Source: Bacillota bacterium
GTDB taxonomy: Bacteria > Bacillota_I > Bacilli_A > RFN20 > CAG-288
DNA length: 35,197 bases
Direction of reading: 5' to 3'
Assembly: GCA_023459795.1 (NCBI GenBank)
Contig: JAEWSP010000013.1
Location: 1 to 35,197 of the forward strand
Position numbers and translations under genes: made by a program. Shown in pieces: positions 15,340-23,880 of this stretch; positions within the stretch are counted from its first letter, which is position 1, and every line of letters starts with the position of its first letter. Below the pieces are notes generated by a model. That model ran no database searches, was not told where the DNA came from, and saw only the letters and a list, made by a program, of their open reading frames with translations.

Positions 15340-16950
15340 CTACTTCTCGAGGTGCGGGCCGGCAGCGACAAGGGCCTTGCCCTTTTCGTTGGTCTCGTAC
15401 TTCTTAAAGTTCTTGATGAAGCGGGAAGCAAGGTCAGCAGCCTTCTTGTCCCAATCTTCCTTGTTCTGATAGGTGTCTCTCGGATTGAGGATGGAGGTAG
15501 CAACGCCTTCGAGCTCAGTCGGGATCTCCAGATCGAAATACGGAATCTTGGTGGTCTTGGCCTTCTTGATGGAGCCGTTCAGGATGGCATCGATGATGCC
15601 ACGGGTATCCTTGATGGAGATACGTTTTCCGGTTCCGTTCCAGCCGGTGTTGACAAGGTATGCCTTGGCTCCGGACTTCTTCATCTTCTTGACGAGTTCT
15701 TCCGCATACTTGGTCGGATGGAGTTCGAGGAAGGCCTGTCCGAAGCAGGCAGAGAAGGTCGGAGTCGGCTCGGTGATACCGCGCTCGGTTCCGGCAAGCT
15801 TGGCCGTGAATCCGGAGAGGAAGTAGTACTGGGTCTGTTCCGGGGTCAGGATAGAGACCGGAGGAAGGACGCCGAAGGCATCCGCGGAGAGGAAGATGAC
15901 GTTCTTGGCAGCCGGAGCAGAAGAAACAGGACGGACGATGTTCTTGATGTGGTTGATCGGATAGGAGACACGGGTGTTCTCCGTGATGGAATGATCATGG
16001 AAGTCGACCTTGCCATCCTTGTCCAGGGTGACGTTCTCAAGAAGAGCGTCTCTGCGGATTGCATGATAGATGTCCGGTTCGGCTTCGCCATCGAGATCGA
16101 TGACCTTGGCATAGCAGCCGCCTTCAAGGTTGAAGACGCCGTTGTCATCCCAGCCGTGTTCATCATCGCCGATTAAGAGTCTCTTCGGATCGGTAGAAAG
16201 AGTGGTCTTGCCGGTTCCGGAAAGTCCGAAGAAGACGGCAGTGTTCTCGCCGTTAAGATCGGTATTGGCAGAAGAATGCATGGAAGCGATGCCCTTGAGC
16301 GGGAGATAGTAGTTCATCATGGAGAACATGCCCTTCTTCATTTCCCCGCCGTACCAGGTGTTCAGAATGACCTGTTCGTGCGAAGTGATGTTGAACATGA
16401 CGCAGGTCTCGGAATGGAGTCCGAGTTCCTTGTAGTTCTCGACCTTGGCCTTGGAGGCATTGTAGACGATGAAGTCCGGCTTGAAGTTCTTCTCTTCTTC
16501 CTCGGTCGGCTTGATGAACATATTGCGGATGAAGTGAGCCTGCCAGGCAACCTCGACGATGAAACGGACAGCCATACGGGTGTCCTTGTTGGCGCCGCAG
16601 AAACCATCAACAACAAAGAGCTTCTTGTCAGAGAGTTCCTTCTTGGCGATTTCCTTGACAGCTTCCCAGGCCTTCTCGGTAGCCGGATGGTTATCATTCG
16701 GATACTCCGGAGAAGTCCACCAGATGGTGTCCTTGGAATTCTCATCGACGACGATAAACTTATCCTTCGGGCTTCTGCCGGTGTAGACACCAGTCATGAC
16801 ATCGACGGCACCGAGGTTGGAAACATATCCCTTCTCGTAGCCGGTGAGAGCCGGATTGGTCTCTTCCTTGTATAGTTCATCATAGGAAGGATTGTAGACA
16901 ATCTCCTTGACATCCTTAATCCCGTACTGATTCAGATCGATGTTCTTCAT
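15340..16950 (-). CDS. pckA: ATP-dependent phosphoenolpyruvate carboxykinase
   Basis: 536 residues, normal for PckA (EC 4.1.1.49), cytosolic. It interconverts oxaloacetate + ATP and PEP + CO2 + ADP. Seen in order: TGRSPKDKF substrate loop (57-65), YGGEMKKG (200-207), P-loop GLSGTGKTT (242-250), metal site DDEHGWDD (262-269) and the EGGCYAKVI segment. The start has AAAGGAGA about 10 bases upstream. It is the last gene of a minus-strand run beginning with oadA; 42 bases separate it from birA with no terminator, and a strong one follows. Beside oxaloacetate decarboxylase and in an apparent anaerobe, it more likely works from PEP toward oxaloacetate, gaining ATP. Direction is inferred. Confidence 0.95.
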   Translation of the reverse strand: MKNIDLNQYGIKDVKEIVYNPSYDELYKEETNPALTGYEKGYVSNLGAVDVMTGVYTGRSPKDKFIVVDENSKDTIWWTSPEYPNDNHPATEKAWEAVKEIAKKELSDKKLFVVDGFCGANKDTRMAVRFIVEVAWQAHFIRNMFIKPTEEEEKNFKPDFIVYNASKAKVENYKELGLHSETCVMFNITSHEQVILNTWYGGEMKKGMFSMMNYYLPLKGIASMHSSANTDLNGENTAVFFGLSGTGKTTLSTDPKRLLIGDDEHGWDDNGVFNLEGGCYAKVIDLDGEAEPDIYHAIRRDALLENVTLDKDGKVDFHDHSITENTRVSYPINHIKNIVRPVSSAPAAKNVIFLSADAFGVLPPVSILTPEQTQYYFLSGFTAKLAGTERGITEPTPTFSACFGQAFLELHPTKYAEELVKKMKKSGAKAYLVNTGWNGTGKRISIKDTRGIIDAILNGSIKKAKTTKIPYFDLEIPTELEGVATSILNPRDTYQNKEDWDKKAADLASRFIKNFKKYETNEKGKALVAAGPHLEK

Positions 16951-16992
16951 CTTGTGCTTTCTCCTTTCAAAGCAGTTTATGTAACGGACTTT

Positions 16993-17718
16993 TCATTCCG
17001 TATAGACACTATGTAGACTTACTTCGCCAGCACTCAGTGCTAGCTTCTTCCCGGAATCGTCTACCAGAAGCCTTCCGTCGTCTAGGACCGACAGGACCCG
17101 GACATGCTTGTTCTCCCCGTAGTAATCGAGGGTGGCTTCTTTTCCGTCCAGGTAGGAATTCTCTTTCAGGATTGGAAGGAAGGAATTGTTTCCTTTCTGG
17201 AAATCCTGATACAGGGAATCGAAGTGGAGCAGGAAGGAAGCAAGCATCTCTTTCCGGCCGAGAGGCTTCCCTAGGACCTGAGACAGGCTGATAGCCTTGT
17301 CCTTGATCGAAGGATCGAAGGAAGAATTGTTGAGGTTGATGCCGACACCGTCGACAACGGCCTTTACCTTCTCTTCCGTCACCGCCTCAACCAGGATCCC
17401 GCAGGCCTTCCGGTCATGGACCAACACGTCATTTGGCCATTTTATCTTTGCAGGAATACCGTGATCTTGAAAGGCAAGAAGAACGGAGACACCGGTAAGA
17501 AGCGGAATCAGCCCGATCTTCTCGGGGTCGAGGGAATCCTTGAGGAGGAGGGAGAAGAGCAGGGAGGAGCTGGAATCATTCCAGGTCCGCCCTAGCCTTC
17601 CTCTTCCCGAAGTCTGGTGGAGAGCCGTAACAACATCTTCGTCCTGAAGCTTGTCCCAGTTCTCCTTGAGATAGGTGTTTGTAGAATCGAGCGTTTCGAA
17701 TTCGTAGACCTTATGCAT
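16993..17718 (-). CDS. birA: Biotin-protein ligase, monofunctional
   Basis: 241 residues. It makes biotinyl-AMP and transfers biotin to the carrier lysine. Motifs: DSTNTYLKE (11-19), GRGRLGRTW (38-46, the adenylate loop), KWPNDV (93-98) with the following GILVEA, and GVGINLN near 125-131. E. coli BirA has about 70 more N-terminal residues forming a DNA-binding domain; these are absent, so this enzyme should not be a repressor. It lies between oadB (three bases upstream) and pckA. Being in the operon that encodes the biotin carrier fits a dedicated activation role. The ribosome site is weak, so coupling to oadB translation is likely. Confidence 0.92.
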   Translation of the reverse strand: MHKVYEFETLDSTNTYLKENWDKLQDEDVVTALHQTSGRGRLGRTWNDSSSSLLFSLLLKDSLDPEKIGLIPLLTGVSVLLAFQDHGIPAKIKWPNDVLVHDRKACGILVEAVTEEKVKAVVDGVGINLNNSSFDPSIKDKAISLSQVLGKPLGRKEMLASFLLHFDSLYQDFQKGNNSFLPILKENSYLDGKEATLDYYGENKHVRVLSVLDDGRLLVDDSGKKLALSAGEVSLHSVYTE

Positions 17719-17721
17719 GGA

Positions 17722-18879
17722 TTAGACGCCGAAGAGCTGGATCAGAAGTCCGGCAGCAACCGCACTTCCGATAACGCCTGCGACATTCGGACCCATAGCC
17801 TGCATGAGGAGGAAGTTCGAAGGATCTTCCCTCTGTGCTTCCTTCTGGACGACACGGGCAGCCATCGGAACTGCACTGACACCGGCTGCACCGATCATCG
17901 GATTCACCTTGCCGTGCGTAGCATAGCACATGATCTTTCCGATGAGGACACCGCCAGCAGTTGCCAGGATGAAGGCAAGGATGCCAAGTCCGAAGATCTT
18001 GAGAGTCTCGATGGAAAGGAAGTTTTCGGCAGTAGCCGTCGCACCGACGGTAAGGCCCAGAAGAATCGTAACGATGTAGAGAAGGGCGTTTCCGGCCGTC
18101 TCTGCAAGCTTTGGAACAACACCGCATTCCTTGAAGAGGTTGCCAAGCATAAGGCAGCCGATAAGAGGAGCGCAGCTAGGAACAATCAGGGTAACGACAA
18201 CCGTGACGATGATCGGGAAGAGGATCTTCTTGGTCTTGGAGACAGGCTTCGTCTCCTCCATGTGGATTCTTCTTTCCTTCTTCGTCGTAAGGAGACGGAT
18301 GACAGGAGGCTGGATGAACGGAACGAGAGCCATATAGGAGTAGGCAGCGATGGCGATGCTCGAGAGAAGCTCCGGAGCAAGCGTCTTCGTCGTCAGAATG
18401 GCAGTCGGTCCATCGGCTCCGCCGATGATGCCGATGCTGGAAGCCTGCTGGGGAGTAAATCCGCAGGCGATGGCGAGGATGAAGGTAACAAAGATTCCGA
18501 TCTGGGCTGCAGCTCCCAGGATCATCGTCTTCGGATTGGAGATCAGCGGACCGAAATCCGTCGTGGCTCCGATGCCGATGAAGATGAGGCAAGGGTAGAG
18601 ACCCAGTCCCTTATACATAAGATCGAACAGTCCCGTGCTGTTTCCTCCATCGGAATGGAAGATTTCGGAACCCGGGATATTGCTGAGAAGGCATCCGATG
18701 CCGATCGGGATAAGAAGATACGGTTCGGCCTTCTTGAAAATCGCCAGGTAGAGAAGAAGCAGGGCAATCAGGATCATGATGAGATTCTTCCAGGAGCCGG
18801 TGAAGAAAGCGGCGATACCGGTATTCTGGAAGAAGTCGATGAAGAACTGCCCTACATCGTTAGTTAAGATAACGTTCAT
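17722..18879 (-). CDS. oadB: Oxaloacetate decarboxylase beta subunit, Na+ pump
   Basis: 385 residues with many membrane helices. The beta subunit decarboxylates carboxybiotin and couples this to Na+ export. Conserved segments are present: GATTDFGPLISNPKTMILGA (104-123), GIIGGADGPTAI (150-161, with Asp156 matching the aspartate required for Na+ transport in the Klebsiella protein) and PMIGAAGVSAVPMAARV near the C-terminus. The same fold serves methylmalonyl-CoA and glutaconyl-CoA decarboxylases, but the partner alpha subunit here is of the oxaloacetate/pyruvate type. It starts six bases after the biotin carrier gene. Confidence 0.93.
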   Translation of the reverse strand: MNVILTNDVGQFFIDFFQNTGIAAFFTGSWKNLIMILIALLLLYLAIFKKAEPYLLIPIGIGCLLSNIPGSEIFHSDGGNSTGLFDLMYKGLGLYPCLIFIGIGATTDFGPLISNPKTMILGAAAQIGIFVTFILAIACGFTPQQASSIGIIGGADGPTAILTTKTLAPELLSSIAIAAYSYMALVPFIQPPVIRLLTTKKERRIHMEETKPVSKTKKILFPIIVTVVVTLIVPSCAPLIGCLMLGNLFKECGVVPKLAETAGNALLYIVTILLGLTVGATATAENFLSIETLKIFGLGILAFILATAGGVLIGKIMCYATHGKVNPMIGAAGVSAVPMAARVVQKEAQREDPSNFLLMQAMGPNVAGVIGSAVAAGLLIQLFGV

Positions 18880-18885
18880 ACCGGA

Positions 18886-19263
18886 TTACCCGAGGATGAC
18901 GAGTGGTGTTTTGGCGTTGACCTGCTGGCCCTTGGTGACCTTGATTTCGACGACCTTGCCAGCAGAAGCGGCCTTGATTTCGTTCTCCAGCTTCATAGCT
19001 TCGAGGATGACGACGGTCTGTCCGGCCTTGACTTCATCGCCGACCTTGACCTTGATCTCCAGGATATTGCCCTGCATCGGAGCATCGATGGACTTGCCGC
19101 CGGCGACAGGAGCAGAAGCCTCTGCCTTTGCCGGAGCAGCAGCTTCGGCCTTGGCCGGAACAGCACCCTTGACAGTCTTCACTTCGACCGGCTCGACTTC
19201 CGTAATTCCGCAGACCTTGACTTCGTATGCCTTGCCATTGACCTTAATCTTGTAGATTCTCAT
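18886..19263 (-). CDS. Biotin carboxyl carrier protein of the decarboxylase
   Basis: 125 residues. The C-terminal biotinyl domain carries the classic VILEAMKLENEI with the biotinylated Lys at 91, and the mirror hairpin APMQGNILEIKVKVGDEV. An Ala/Pro-rich flexible linker (about 33-55, with repeated PAKAEA units) connects it to a short N-terminal strand region (YKIKVNGKAYEVKV). In many bacteria this domain is the C-terminus of OadA; here it is a separate gene. It carries CO2 from the alpha to the beta subunit. It overlaps oadG by four bases. Confidence 0.93.
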   Translation of the reverse strand: MRIYKIKVNGKAYEVKVCGITEVEPVEVKTVKGAVPAKAEAAAPAKAEASAPVAGGKSIDAPMQGNILEIKVKVGDEVKAGQTVVILEAMKLENEIKAASAGKVVEIKVTKGQQVNAKTPLVILG

Positions 19264-19553
19264 AAGTCCTCCTCATTAATTTGTGTGCAGCTGATGACCT
19301 TCACGTCTTCCTTCACTTCCTTGCGGTAGTCGATCGTGGCCACAAGGATTGCCGCCATCATATCGTCAGTGACTTCCGTTCCGTCCTTCATCACGACCTT
19401 CTCCTTCACATCCAGGGCCTTGATCTTGTTCAGAAGGCCTAGAAGCAGAGCAATGAGGACGAGAACTGCGAAGACGACAAGGATGCAGAGAAGAGAAACA
19501 ATAGCAGCGTCGCCGACATTATTCACTTCCCAGGTAAGAAATAAGGTTTTCAT
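19260..19553 (-). CDS. oadG: Oxaloacetate decarboxylase gamma subunit
   Basis: 97 residues. One N-terminal membrane helix (IVSLLCILVVFAVLVLIALLL) is followed by a soluble charged tail. OadG-type subunits are small, single-span proteins that hold the alpha and beta subunits together. Sequence conservation in this family is poor, so the call rests on size, topology and position between oadA and the biotin carrier, with four-base ATGA overlaps on both sides. The C-terminal tail lacks an obvious His-rich zinc site as found in Klebsiella OadG. Confidence 0.8.
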   Translation of the reverse strand: MKTLFLTWEVNNVGDAAIVSLLCILVVFAVLVLIALLLGLLNKIKALDVKEKVVMKDGTEVTDDMMAAILVATIDYRKEVKEDVKVISCTQINEEDL

Positions 19554-20917
19554 AACTGGACATTGAACTCCTCAGCTTCCAGACCGTACTTCTTCCGTAA
19601 GAAGCTAAGAGCAACATCTCCGAAGAGGGCAATCGAGAGGACGTCTTCGTCGCACTTGGCAACCTTCTTGTACTTCTTCTTGAGTTCTTCGAATTCCGGA
19701 GCAAGCTTGTCGGCAGGACGGTAGGTGATGACCTCATCGTCGCCGATGATCTTCTTCTGGACAGCCGGATCAACCGGTGCCGGAGCCTTGCCGTATAGTC
19801 CGTGGAGGTAGTCCTTGACTTCCTTCGGAACCATCTTGTATCTTTCGCCGGTGATGACGTTCATGACGGCCTGGGTTCCTACCATCTGGGAGAGCGGAGT
19901 GACAAGCGGCGGGTATCCGAGATCCTTACGGACCTTAGGTACTTCCTTGAGAACTTCGTCATACTTGTCCATAGCGCCCTGCTTATCCAGCTGGTTCATA
20001 AGGTTGGAGAGCATTCCGCCCGGGACCTGGTACTTCAGAATGTTCGGGTTGACGCCGAGAGCCTTTACCTTAAGAATACCGTTCTTGAGGTACTTCTCAC
20101 GGGTCTTGGAGAGGATGGCGGCAGCTTCGTTGAGCTTGTCGGCATCGAGTTTCGGATCATATTTGGTTCCGCGGAGGGCATAGTTGAAGGATTCGGTAGC
20201 CGGCTGGCTGGTGCCGCCGGAAAGCGGAGAAAGGGCCGTATCGATGATATCGACGCCGGCTTCGATAGCCTTGAGGTAAGTCATCTGGCAGATACCGCCG
20301 GTGCAATGGGAATGAAGTTCGATTGGAAGCTTCGTCTCCTTCTTGAGACGGGAGATAAGCTCGAAGGCAGTATCCGGAAGAAGAACTCCGGCCATATCCT
20401 TGATGCAGAGGGAATTGGCGCCCATCTTCTCGACCTGCTTGGCAAGGTCGACATAGTAGTCGACGGTGTGGACAGGGGAAGTGGTGTAGCTTAATGCAAT
20501 CTGGCAATTTCCGTGGAACTTGATGCAGGCATCGACAGCGCTCTTCAAGTTGCGGACATCGTTCAGGGCATCAAAGACACGGATGATGTCGATTCCGTTT
20601 GCCAAAGACTTCTCGACGAACTTTTCGACGATATCGTCCGAATAGTGATGGTAGCCGAGAATGTTCTGGCCGCGGAAAAGCATCTGCAGCTTGGTGTTCG
20701 GGCAAGCCTTGCGGATCGCTCTAAGGCGCTCCCACGGATCTTCGTCCAGGAAACGGAGGCAGGTATCGAAAGTAGCGCCTCCCCAGACTTCGAGGGCATA
20801 GTATCCGGCCTTGTCCAGAATCGGAGCAACCGCGAGGATTTCATCCGTTGTCAGTCTAGTGGCAATCAGGGACTGAGAACCATCCCGCAGGCACGTATCG
20901 ACAATCTTTACTCCCAT
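19550..20917 (-). CDS. oadA: Oxaloacetate decarboxylase alpha subunit (carboxyltransferase)
   Basis: 455 residues from the ATG at 20917, preferred over a longer frame because AAGGAGG lies about ten bases upstream and the family N-terminus begins there (VKIVDTCLRDGSQSLIATRL). This is the carboxyltransferase TIM barrel: metal and substrate residues are Asp7, the reactive Lys173 in CIKDMAG, and His202/His204 in LHSHCTGG. PLSGGTSQPATES follows, then the PYC_OADA-type helical domain (about 290-455). It transfers CO2 from oxaloacetate to biotin, giving pyruvate. The biotinyl domain is missing because it is a separate gene. First gene of the operon. Confidence 0.94.
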   Translation of the reverse strand: MGVKIVDTCLRDGSQSLIATRLTTDEILAVAPILDKAGYYALEVWGGATFDTCLRFLDEDPWERLRAIRKACPNTKLQMLFRGQNILGYHHYSDDIVEKFVEKSLANGIDIIRVFDALNDVRNLKSAVDACIKFHGNCQIALSYTTSPVHTVDYYVDLAKQVEKMGANSLCIKDMAGVLLPDTAFELISRLKKETKLPIELHSHCTGGICQMTYLKAIEAGVDIIDTALSPLSGGTSQPATESFNYALRGTKYDPKLDADKLNEAAAILSKTREKYLKNGILKVKALGVNPNILKYQVPGGMLSNLMNQLDKQGAMDKYDEVLKEVPKVRKDLGYPPLVTPLSQMVGTQAVMNVITGERYKMVPKEVKDYLHGLYGKAPAPVDPAVQKKIIGDDEVITYRPADKLAPEFEELKKKYKKVAKCDEDVLSIALFGDVALSFLRKKYGLEAEEFNVQL

Positions 20918-20950
20918 AGACTTACGCCTCCTTGATTTAGCTGTGAAACT

Positions 20951-20985
20951 CGGATTTGGCAAAAATCCGAAATCTATTTATTCTA
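20951..20985 (-). promoter_or_regulatory. oad operon promoter and leader hairpin
   Basis: TAGAAT on the minus strand (20980-20985) gives a leader of about 55 bases. Within it CGGATTT and AAATCCG (20951-20957 with 20963-20969, 5-base loop) form a hairpin ahead of the ribosome site. There is no clear -35. Confidence 0.45.
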
Positions 20986-21107
20986 CTACAAAAAACGCAA
21001 GAGGACTAAGAACACGCAGGTACTTTTGCAAAAAGAAAAAGGAGATTTGGAAAAAGCCCGGTTTTGCTTGGGAATAAAGGAAAAAACGGGAAAGTTTCGA
21101 TATTTAA

Positions 21108-21212
21108 AACAGCAAAAAGAAAAGACCCTGTTTCTTTGCAGAAGCAGGAAGAAGAAAGAGACTTCCTTTCTGCCCCATATATTTTTATAAGGATATAGTC
21201 CAAAACAGGGTC
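21108..21212 (-). ncRNA. Nested double hairpin, possible small RNA or complex terminator
   Basis: The outer stem GACCCTGTTT (21203-21212 read on minus) pairs perfectly with AAACAGGGTC at 21124-21133. Inside it, GCAGAAAGGAAG pairs with CTTCCTGCTTCTGC, leaving a two-base bulge (about 21138-21173). A TTTTCTTTTT tract follows the outer stem on the minus strand. It lies between the terminator of the glycosyltransferase operon and the oad promoter, with no protein gene. No known RNA family recognised. Confidence 0.4.
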
Positions 21213-21222
21213 ATCCTTCTTG

Positions 21223-21254
21223 CGAAAAAAAGAAAACCGCCGGTTTCCCGGCGG
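21223..21254 (-). terminator. Terminator of the acyltransferase-GT8 operon
   Basis: CCGCCGG (21237-21243) pairs with CCGGCGG (21248-21254), 4-base loop, followed on the minus strand by TTTTCTTTTTTTC. It starts seven bases after the stop at 21261. Confidence 0.88.
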
Positions 21255-21260
21255 CAGAAG

Positions 21261-23039
21261 TCAGTTCTGCAGAGAAAGATTCACAGGGGAGAGATAGACC
21301 AGAGGCTTGGAATAGTTGGCTTCGTAGATCTCCTTCCAGACCCTGGAGTTCTCCTCCATCATATAGTTCTCGTTCTCGTAGACGTCCAGTTCCGGCTTCG
21401 GATAGATGGCTTTCCCGATATGGATCGTATAAGCCTGGACCGGGAATCCGTCCTCTCCGATGACATTGCTGTCCTCCATGGTGATGAAGCAGGGAAGGAC
21501 AGGAACCTTGTTCCGGGCTGCGAACTTGTAGGCACCCGGCTTCAGAGGCTTTGGTTTCCTATAGTTCCACCACATGCTCTGCTCCGGATAGAAAAGAACG
21601 AAGTCGCCTTTCTTCAGAAGCGTGTCCGTGCTCTTGATGAACTTCTTCAGAGTCTCGATGTTGCTGGAAAGAGGAAGCGTGTTGCAGTTACGCATGATGA
21701 ATCCGTAGAATCCCGGGAACGAAGTGTAGTTCCCTTCCCGGATTACGCGGTAGAACTTCCGGTGGTGCTGATGGGAAGCCATGTAGGCAGCCTGGATGGC
21801 AAAGGAATCGAAGGCATTGAAATGGTTGCAGGTGATGATGGCGCCCGAGGAGAGAGCGGAGAAATTCTCGATTCCGACGATATCCTTGATGATCATGTTC
21901 TTCTTGAAGAGCTGGGTCTTCATGAAGATATAGCCGGCACTGAAGGCAATATCCTTCTTCACCTTGCTGAAAAGTCCCTTCCTCAGGTAATCGACATCCC
22001 CTGGGAGAAGCGGCTTTGTCGGAGGATCGGCTTCGACATCCTTGTCGAACTTCCCCTGGTATTCGTATTCCTGGATCTTCAGAAGGATAGCAAGCCGGTC
22101 CAGAGACTGGCCTTTGCTCTGGAGGCGGAAGAAGGAGTCCTTGCGGGCCGTTTCCTTTTTCGCAGTCTCCAGAAGCTTCTGGGCTGCCTCCTCATCCTTT
22201 TTCTTGGATTCTTCCGGATAGGTTTCGGCTTCTCTTTCGATCAGAGAGAGGTAAGGGGTCTTTCTGGCATAGGAAAGGAACTCTTCCCGCATCGGGCAGT
22301 TCTTATACTTCCAAGGCTTTCCCGCAAAGACATAGTGGATGATCTTCCTATCCTTCTCCGGGACTCCGGGATCCCGGAAGAGTTCGGCATTCCATTCCTG
22401 GCCCAGCCAGTAAACCCGGTCCTTGGCAAGGACGTTCAGGTAGTCTTCGTCCTGGGTAACGACAAAGGTATATTCCTTAAGCAGCTTCGAGAACTGGCTG
22501 AGGATATGGCCTTCCCGCATCTGGTCGAGGTTGAGAAGAAGGATGCCGGCATTGAAGAAGGAGTTCCTGGAGATTCCGACAACCGTCTCGGCATACTTGC
22601 CGTAGACAGGCTCCTGGATCATGACCCGCTCATGGCAGGCTCCTAGAAGGCAGTCCTTGATATCCGTATCGAAGAGTTCGTCGATGTTTCCCTGGATGAT
22701 GGTATCGCTGTCGAGATAGATAGCTTTCCTATACTGAGGGAACATCTCTCCGATGAAAAGCCGGTAATAAGTAGTCATGGAGTAGTAGTCCCGGATCGGA
22801 AGGGAAGAGGAAAGGGAATCCAGATACTCCCGGACATCTGCGAATTCGATATGGAAAGAATTTGTCTCGAGGCTTCTAGCCTCACGGCGGTGTTCTTCGG
22901 TAAGTCCGGAATTCAGGATGTAGACGATATGCTCCCTGTCCTTGCTCGCGTTCTCGATGAGGGATTTCATCGAGACGATCGTGTAAGGAAGGAAGCGGTC
23001 GTCACAGGCGTAGAAGACCGGAATTATTTCTTTATTCAT
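21261..23039 (-). CDS. GT8 glycosyltransferase fused to PlsC-type acyltransferase
   Basis: 592 residues, two domains. Residues 1-265 are a family 8 glycosyltransferase: IPVFYACDDRFLPYTIVSMK, DxD motif in AIYLDSDTIIQGNIDELF (Asp110/Asp112), FNAGILLLNLD (162-172) and HYVFAGKPWK (235-244). A charged linker spans about 270-345. Residues about 355-580 are a lysophospholipid-type acyltransferase: NHFNAFD (405-411, H-x4-D) and FYPEQSMWW (483-491). It would transfer a nucleotide-sugar unit and an acyl chain, so glycolipid or lipid-linked envelope polymer synthesis at the inner membrane is inferred. It is last in an operon with separate copies of each activity. Substrates unknown. The start has AAGGAGG. 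Confidence 0.85.
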   Translation of the reverse strand: MNKEIIPVFYACDDRFLPYTIVSMKSLIENASKDREHIVYILNSGLTEEHRREARSLETNSFHIEFADVREYLDSLSSSLPIRDYYSMTTYYRLFIGEMFPQYRKAIYLDSDTIIQGNIDELFDTDIKDCLLGACHERVMIQEPVYGKYAETVVGISRNSFFNAGILLLNLDQMREGHILSQFSKLLKEYTFVVTQDEDYLNVLAKDRVYWLGQEWNAELFRDPGVPEKDRKIIHYVFAGKPWKYKNCPMREEFLSYARKTPYLSLIEREAETYPEESKKKDEEAAQKLLETAKKETARKDSFFRLQSKGQSLDRLAILLKIQEYEYQGKFDKDVEADPPTKPLLPGDVDYLRKGLFSKVKKDIAFSAGYIFMKTQLFKKNMIIKDIVGIENFSALSSGAIITCNHFNAFDSFAIQAAYMASHQHHRKFYRVIREGNYTSFPGFYGFIMRNCNTLPLSSNIETLKKFIKSTDTLLKKGDFVLFYPEQSMWWNYRKPKPLKPGAYKFAARNKVPVLPCFITMEDSNVIGEDGFPVQAYTIHIGKAIYPKPELDVYENENYMMEENSRVWKEIYEANYSKPLVYLSPVNLSLQN

Positions 23040-23054
23040 AAGGGACCTCCTTTT

Positions 23055-23879
23055 CTAAATCTTGTATTTGTTTTTTATATTGGCGTATTCGGCATAGATG
23101 TCATCGAACTGATGGTAACGGAATATCTTGTGGACCTTATCGACCTGCCACTGCTTGATATTGGCACAGTGGGGATACGGGAACCAGAAGAGACGTTTGC
23201 TGAAGTGACGGACAACGGTGTGGGGATGAAGGAACTTCTGGTCGTTGTAGTGCTGGGCAAGAAGCTTCTTCTTCGTCGTGGAACGGATGAGAGCAGACTG
23301 ATCGGCAAAGACAAGGAATCTTTTTCTTAGGATCTTACGGGATTTTGCAAAGATCCCGTTCTTAAGGCAGAGAGGCATGTTGAAGAGAAGGACACCGGCA
23401 TTGATATAGCGGGGATTAAGGATGTATTTTCCGTAGTGATCATTGGCAGCTGCATATTCGACTCCGTCCAAGTCCGTATCATAGAGGAGATGGATATCCC
23501 TATTAAAGAAGATATCGCAGTCCAGGTAGAGAAGACGGTCAGGCATATCGGGAAGAAGGTCAGCAAGAAGACGGATAAGGGTATACGGGGAGCAGTAGGC
23601 AATTTCATTGGGGCAGCCTTTGAACTCTTGGTTATAGAGATCTGTAACATCGATCTTCCGGACCTGGTTTTCCGAGTTGTAGGAGCGGATGACTTCCGAG
23701 AAGATTTCCACCTGTCTGTCGGAGATCGGTTTGTACTGGGGTTTTCTGTCCGTCTTATCCATCGTCATAAGATAGAAGCAGAAAGGTTCTTTGGAAGTAG
23801 TCCTTAAAAGGATGGAGAGAGTAGCGGTAAGCATCCCGTCGAATACTTTGTCGTTTCCGCAGAAGAGAACATTGACCAT
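23055..23879 (-). CDS. Family 8 glycosyltransferase
   Basis: 274 residues. GT8 pattern: VNVLFCGNDKVFDGMLTATL at the N-terminus, DxD in LLYLDCDIFFNRDI (Asp120/Asp122), YINAGVLLFNM near 157-167 and HFSKRLFWFPYPH near 225-237, where GT8 enzymes have H-x2-G-x-x-KPW. The typical Lys-Pro-Trp is changed to FWFPY. Such retaining enzymes use UDP-glucose or UDP-galactose. It starts one base after the acyltransferase stop (TGA-t-ATG), with only a weak ribosome site, so translation is likely coupled. Probably cytosolic or membrane-associated, decorating the same acceptor as its neighbours. Confidence 0.85.
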   Translation of the reverse strand: MVNVLFCGNDKVFDGMLTATLSILLRTTSKEPFCFYLMTMDKTDRKPQYKPISDRQVEIFSEVIRSYNSENQVRKIDVTDLYNQEFKGCPNEIAYCSPYTLIRLLADLLPDMPDRLLYLDCDIFFNRDIHLLYDTDLDGVEYAAANDHYGKYILNPRYINAGVLLFNMPLCLKNGIFAKSRKILRKRFLVFADQSALIRSTTKKKLLAQHYNDQKFLHPHTVVRHFSKRLFWFPYPHCANIKQWQVDKVHKIFRYHQFDDIYAEYANIKNKYKI

Positions 23880-23880
23880 A

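Noticed and set aside
21006..21203. 65-codon minus-strand ORF before oadA
   Set aside because: It depends on a TTG start without ribosome site and coincides with the nested hairpin; the translation looks random.
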